Below are positions 22,075 through 22,649 of a DNA stretch of 22,649 bases, piece after piece. The stretch is from Balneolaceae bacterium (GTDB lineage: Bacteria; Bacteroidota; Rhodothermia; Balneolales; Balneolaceae): contig SKWF01000017.1 of the NCBI GenBank assembly GCA_007129085.1, positions 1 to 22,649 of the forward strand, written 5' to 3'. Below the pieces are notes generated by a model that searched no databases, had not been told where the DNA came from, and was given only the letters and a program-made list of their open reading frames with translations. The position numbers and the translations under genes were made by a program. Position 1 is the first letter of the stretch. Each line of letters begins with the position of its first letter.

Positions 22075-22649
22075 ATGAATTACAATAGATGGGATGATAA
22101 GACTTTATGGAGCCGGCAGATTGCTATTTTTTCGTGCCTGCTCCTTCTTTTTGTTGGGTGTATGGATAACAAGCCACTAAAAACCAGTGAGGTAATCACG
22201 GACTACTATCCGGATATTGCAGAAGCGATTACTGATCGCAATGCTGATCAGCTGTTTGATTATACCGATCATCATGAGAGTGAAGTTGGGGATCTGGCAT
22301 GGAGAGCTCTGGCTAAAACCGAAATAGAGGACATGGCCGGCTTTTTGAACAGGGTGATGGCAGAAGACACCAAACCGGCCTGGTTTGCCCTTAGTTTTCA
22401 TTCACTGAATAATGAAGACCATCAAACGATTCGGGATAAGTATCTGGATGGGGATATTCAATCACATTATGTATGCGAAGTTTTTCGGAGAGCGGGTGGA
22501 GCCGAGGAGCTTGATCTGCTTCTCCATCAAACCGAAAACGTAAAGGAATACCCAATTTGTGCACTTGCGGTGGGGACAATTTTAACGAGGGAACCCGTAT
22601 CGACGGAAACAAAACAGGCAATTCTTCAATTCGCTTTTGAAACCGGGAA
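22075..22649 (+). CDS. Putative lipoprotein, 3' end beyond the window
   Basis: An open frame from ATG 22075 to the window edge with no stop: 191 codons plus two bases. The N-terminus is a lipoprotein signal: basic/aromatic start (MNYNRWDDKTLWSRQ), hydrophobic core (16-27), then LFVGC with lipidated Cys29. The mature part is helical with HEAT-like repeats (AITDRNADQLFDYTDHHESE, then LAWRALAKTEIED; LLLHQTENVKEYPICALAVG). It vaguely resembles the HEAT-repeat lipoproteins with a C-terminal peptidyl-prolyl isomerase domain known in Bacteroidota, but that domain, if present, lies outside. It is divergent from lexA across 50 bases. Minus-strand frames over this region are shadows. Confidence 0.8.
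   Translation, partial: MNYNRWDDKTLWSRQIAIFSCLLLLFVGCMDNKPLKTSEVITDYYPDIAEAITDRNADQLFDYTDHHESEVGDLAWRALAKTEIEDMAGFLNRVMAEDTKPAWFALSFHSLNNEDHQTIRDKYLDGDIQSHYVCEVFRRAGGAEELDLLLHQTENVKEYPICALAVGTILTREPVSTETKQAILQFAFETG

Noticed and set aside
22177..22621. Two minus-strand frames near the window end
   Set aside because: Both are antisense to the plus-strand lipoprotein frame, which has a signal peptide and natural codon pattern but no stop inside the window.
1..22649. CRISPR arrays, insertion sequences, prophage or integrative elements
   Set aside because: No regularly spaced repeats, transposase or integrase frames, or target-site duplications were seen. The tRNA-Ser end is a possible integration site, but the following genes are ordinary chromosomal ones.

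Overview
The window is an ordinary-looking, densely packed piece of a bacterial chromosome, moderately AT-rich. The type IX secretion protein PorV, a stand-alone PASTA protein in front of rpe, signal peptides ending in AQ, a C-terminal-Phe outer-membrane barrel, several lipoproteins, and mostly weak or absent Shine-Dalgarno sequences point to the Bacteroidota/Balneolota/Rhodothermota group. A Balneolaceae-like marine bacterium is my best guess, but that is inference and not proven here. I see no insertion sequence, phage gene, integrase or CRISPR array.

Layout: (1) 1-107, the 3' part of tRNA-Ser(GCT) and its terminator. (2) 130-1933, a minus-strand operon of an atypical SDR oxidoreductase, a YjbQ/UPF0047 protein and a 2H-phosphoesterase/2'-5' RNA ligase-like protein, with Fur-box-like palindromes in front. 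(3) 2207-6477, plus-strand genes for a small outer-membrane barrel, the translational GTPase TypA and a class II-type photolyase. (4) 6485-10665, a five-gene minus operon: PASTA protein, rpe, phoH, MBL-fold hydrolase, purine-nucleoside phosphorylase. Here phoH appears to start at a non-canonical codon, because its conserved N-terminal domain has no in-frame ATG, GTG or TTG. (5) 10999-12132, porV, preceded by a possible structured leader. (6) 12384-17303, a minus operon of two paralogous TPR lipoproteins, a PLP transsulfuration enzyme and a thiolase. (7) 17473-20390, ridA facing a two-gene unit (FAH-family hydrolase, M23 peptidase). (8) 20396-21036, the rplU-rpmA ribosomal operon with a clear terminator. 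(9) 21165-22649, an unrecognised small basic protein whose stop codon overlaps that of lexA, then lexA, then a divergent lipoprotein that runs off the window end.

Most genes are housekeeping: translation (tRNA, TypA, L21, L27), DNA damage (photolyase, LexA), pentose-phosphate and purine salvage (rpe, PNP), sulfur and acetyl-CoA metabolism (transsulfuration enzyme, thiolase, RidA) and envelope biology (PorV, barrel, PASTA, M23, TPR lipoproteins). I found no convincing new defence or mobile system. The points most worth a second look are the phoH start, the tandem TPR lipoprotein pair, the leader structure upstream of porV, and the small proteins around lexA. Several starts were moved inward from TTG or weak upstream codons to better-supported ATGs (SDR, barrel, typA, porV, ridA).
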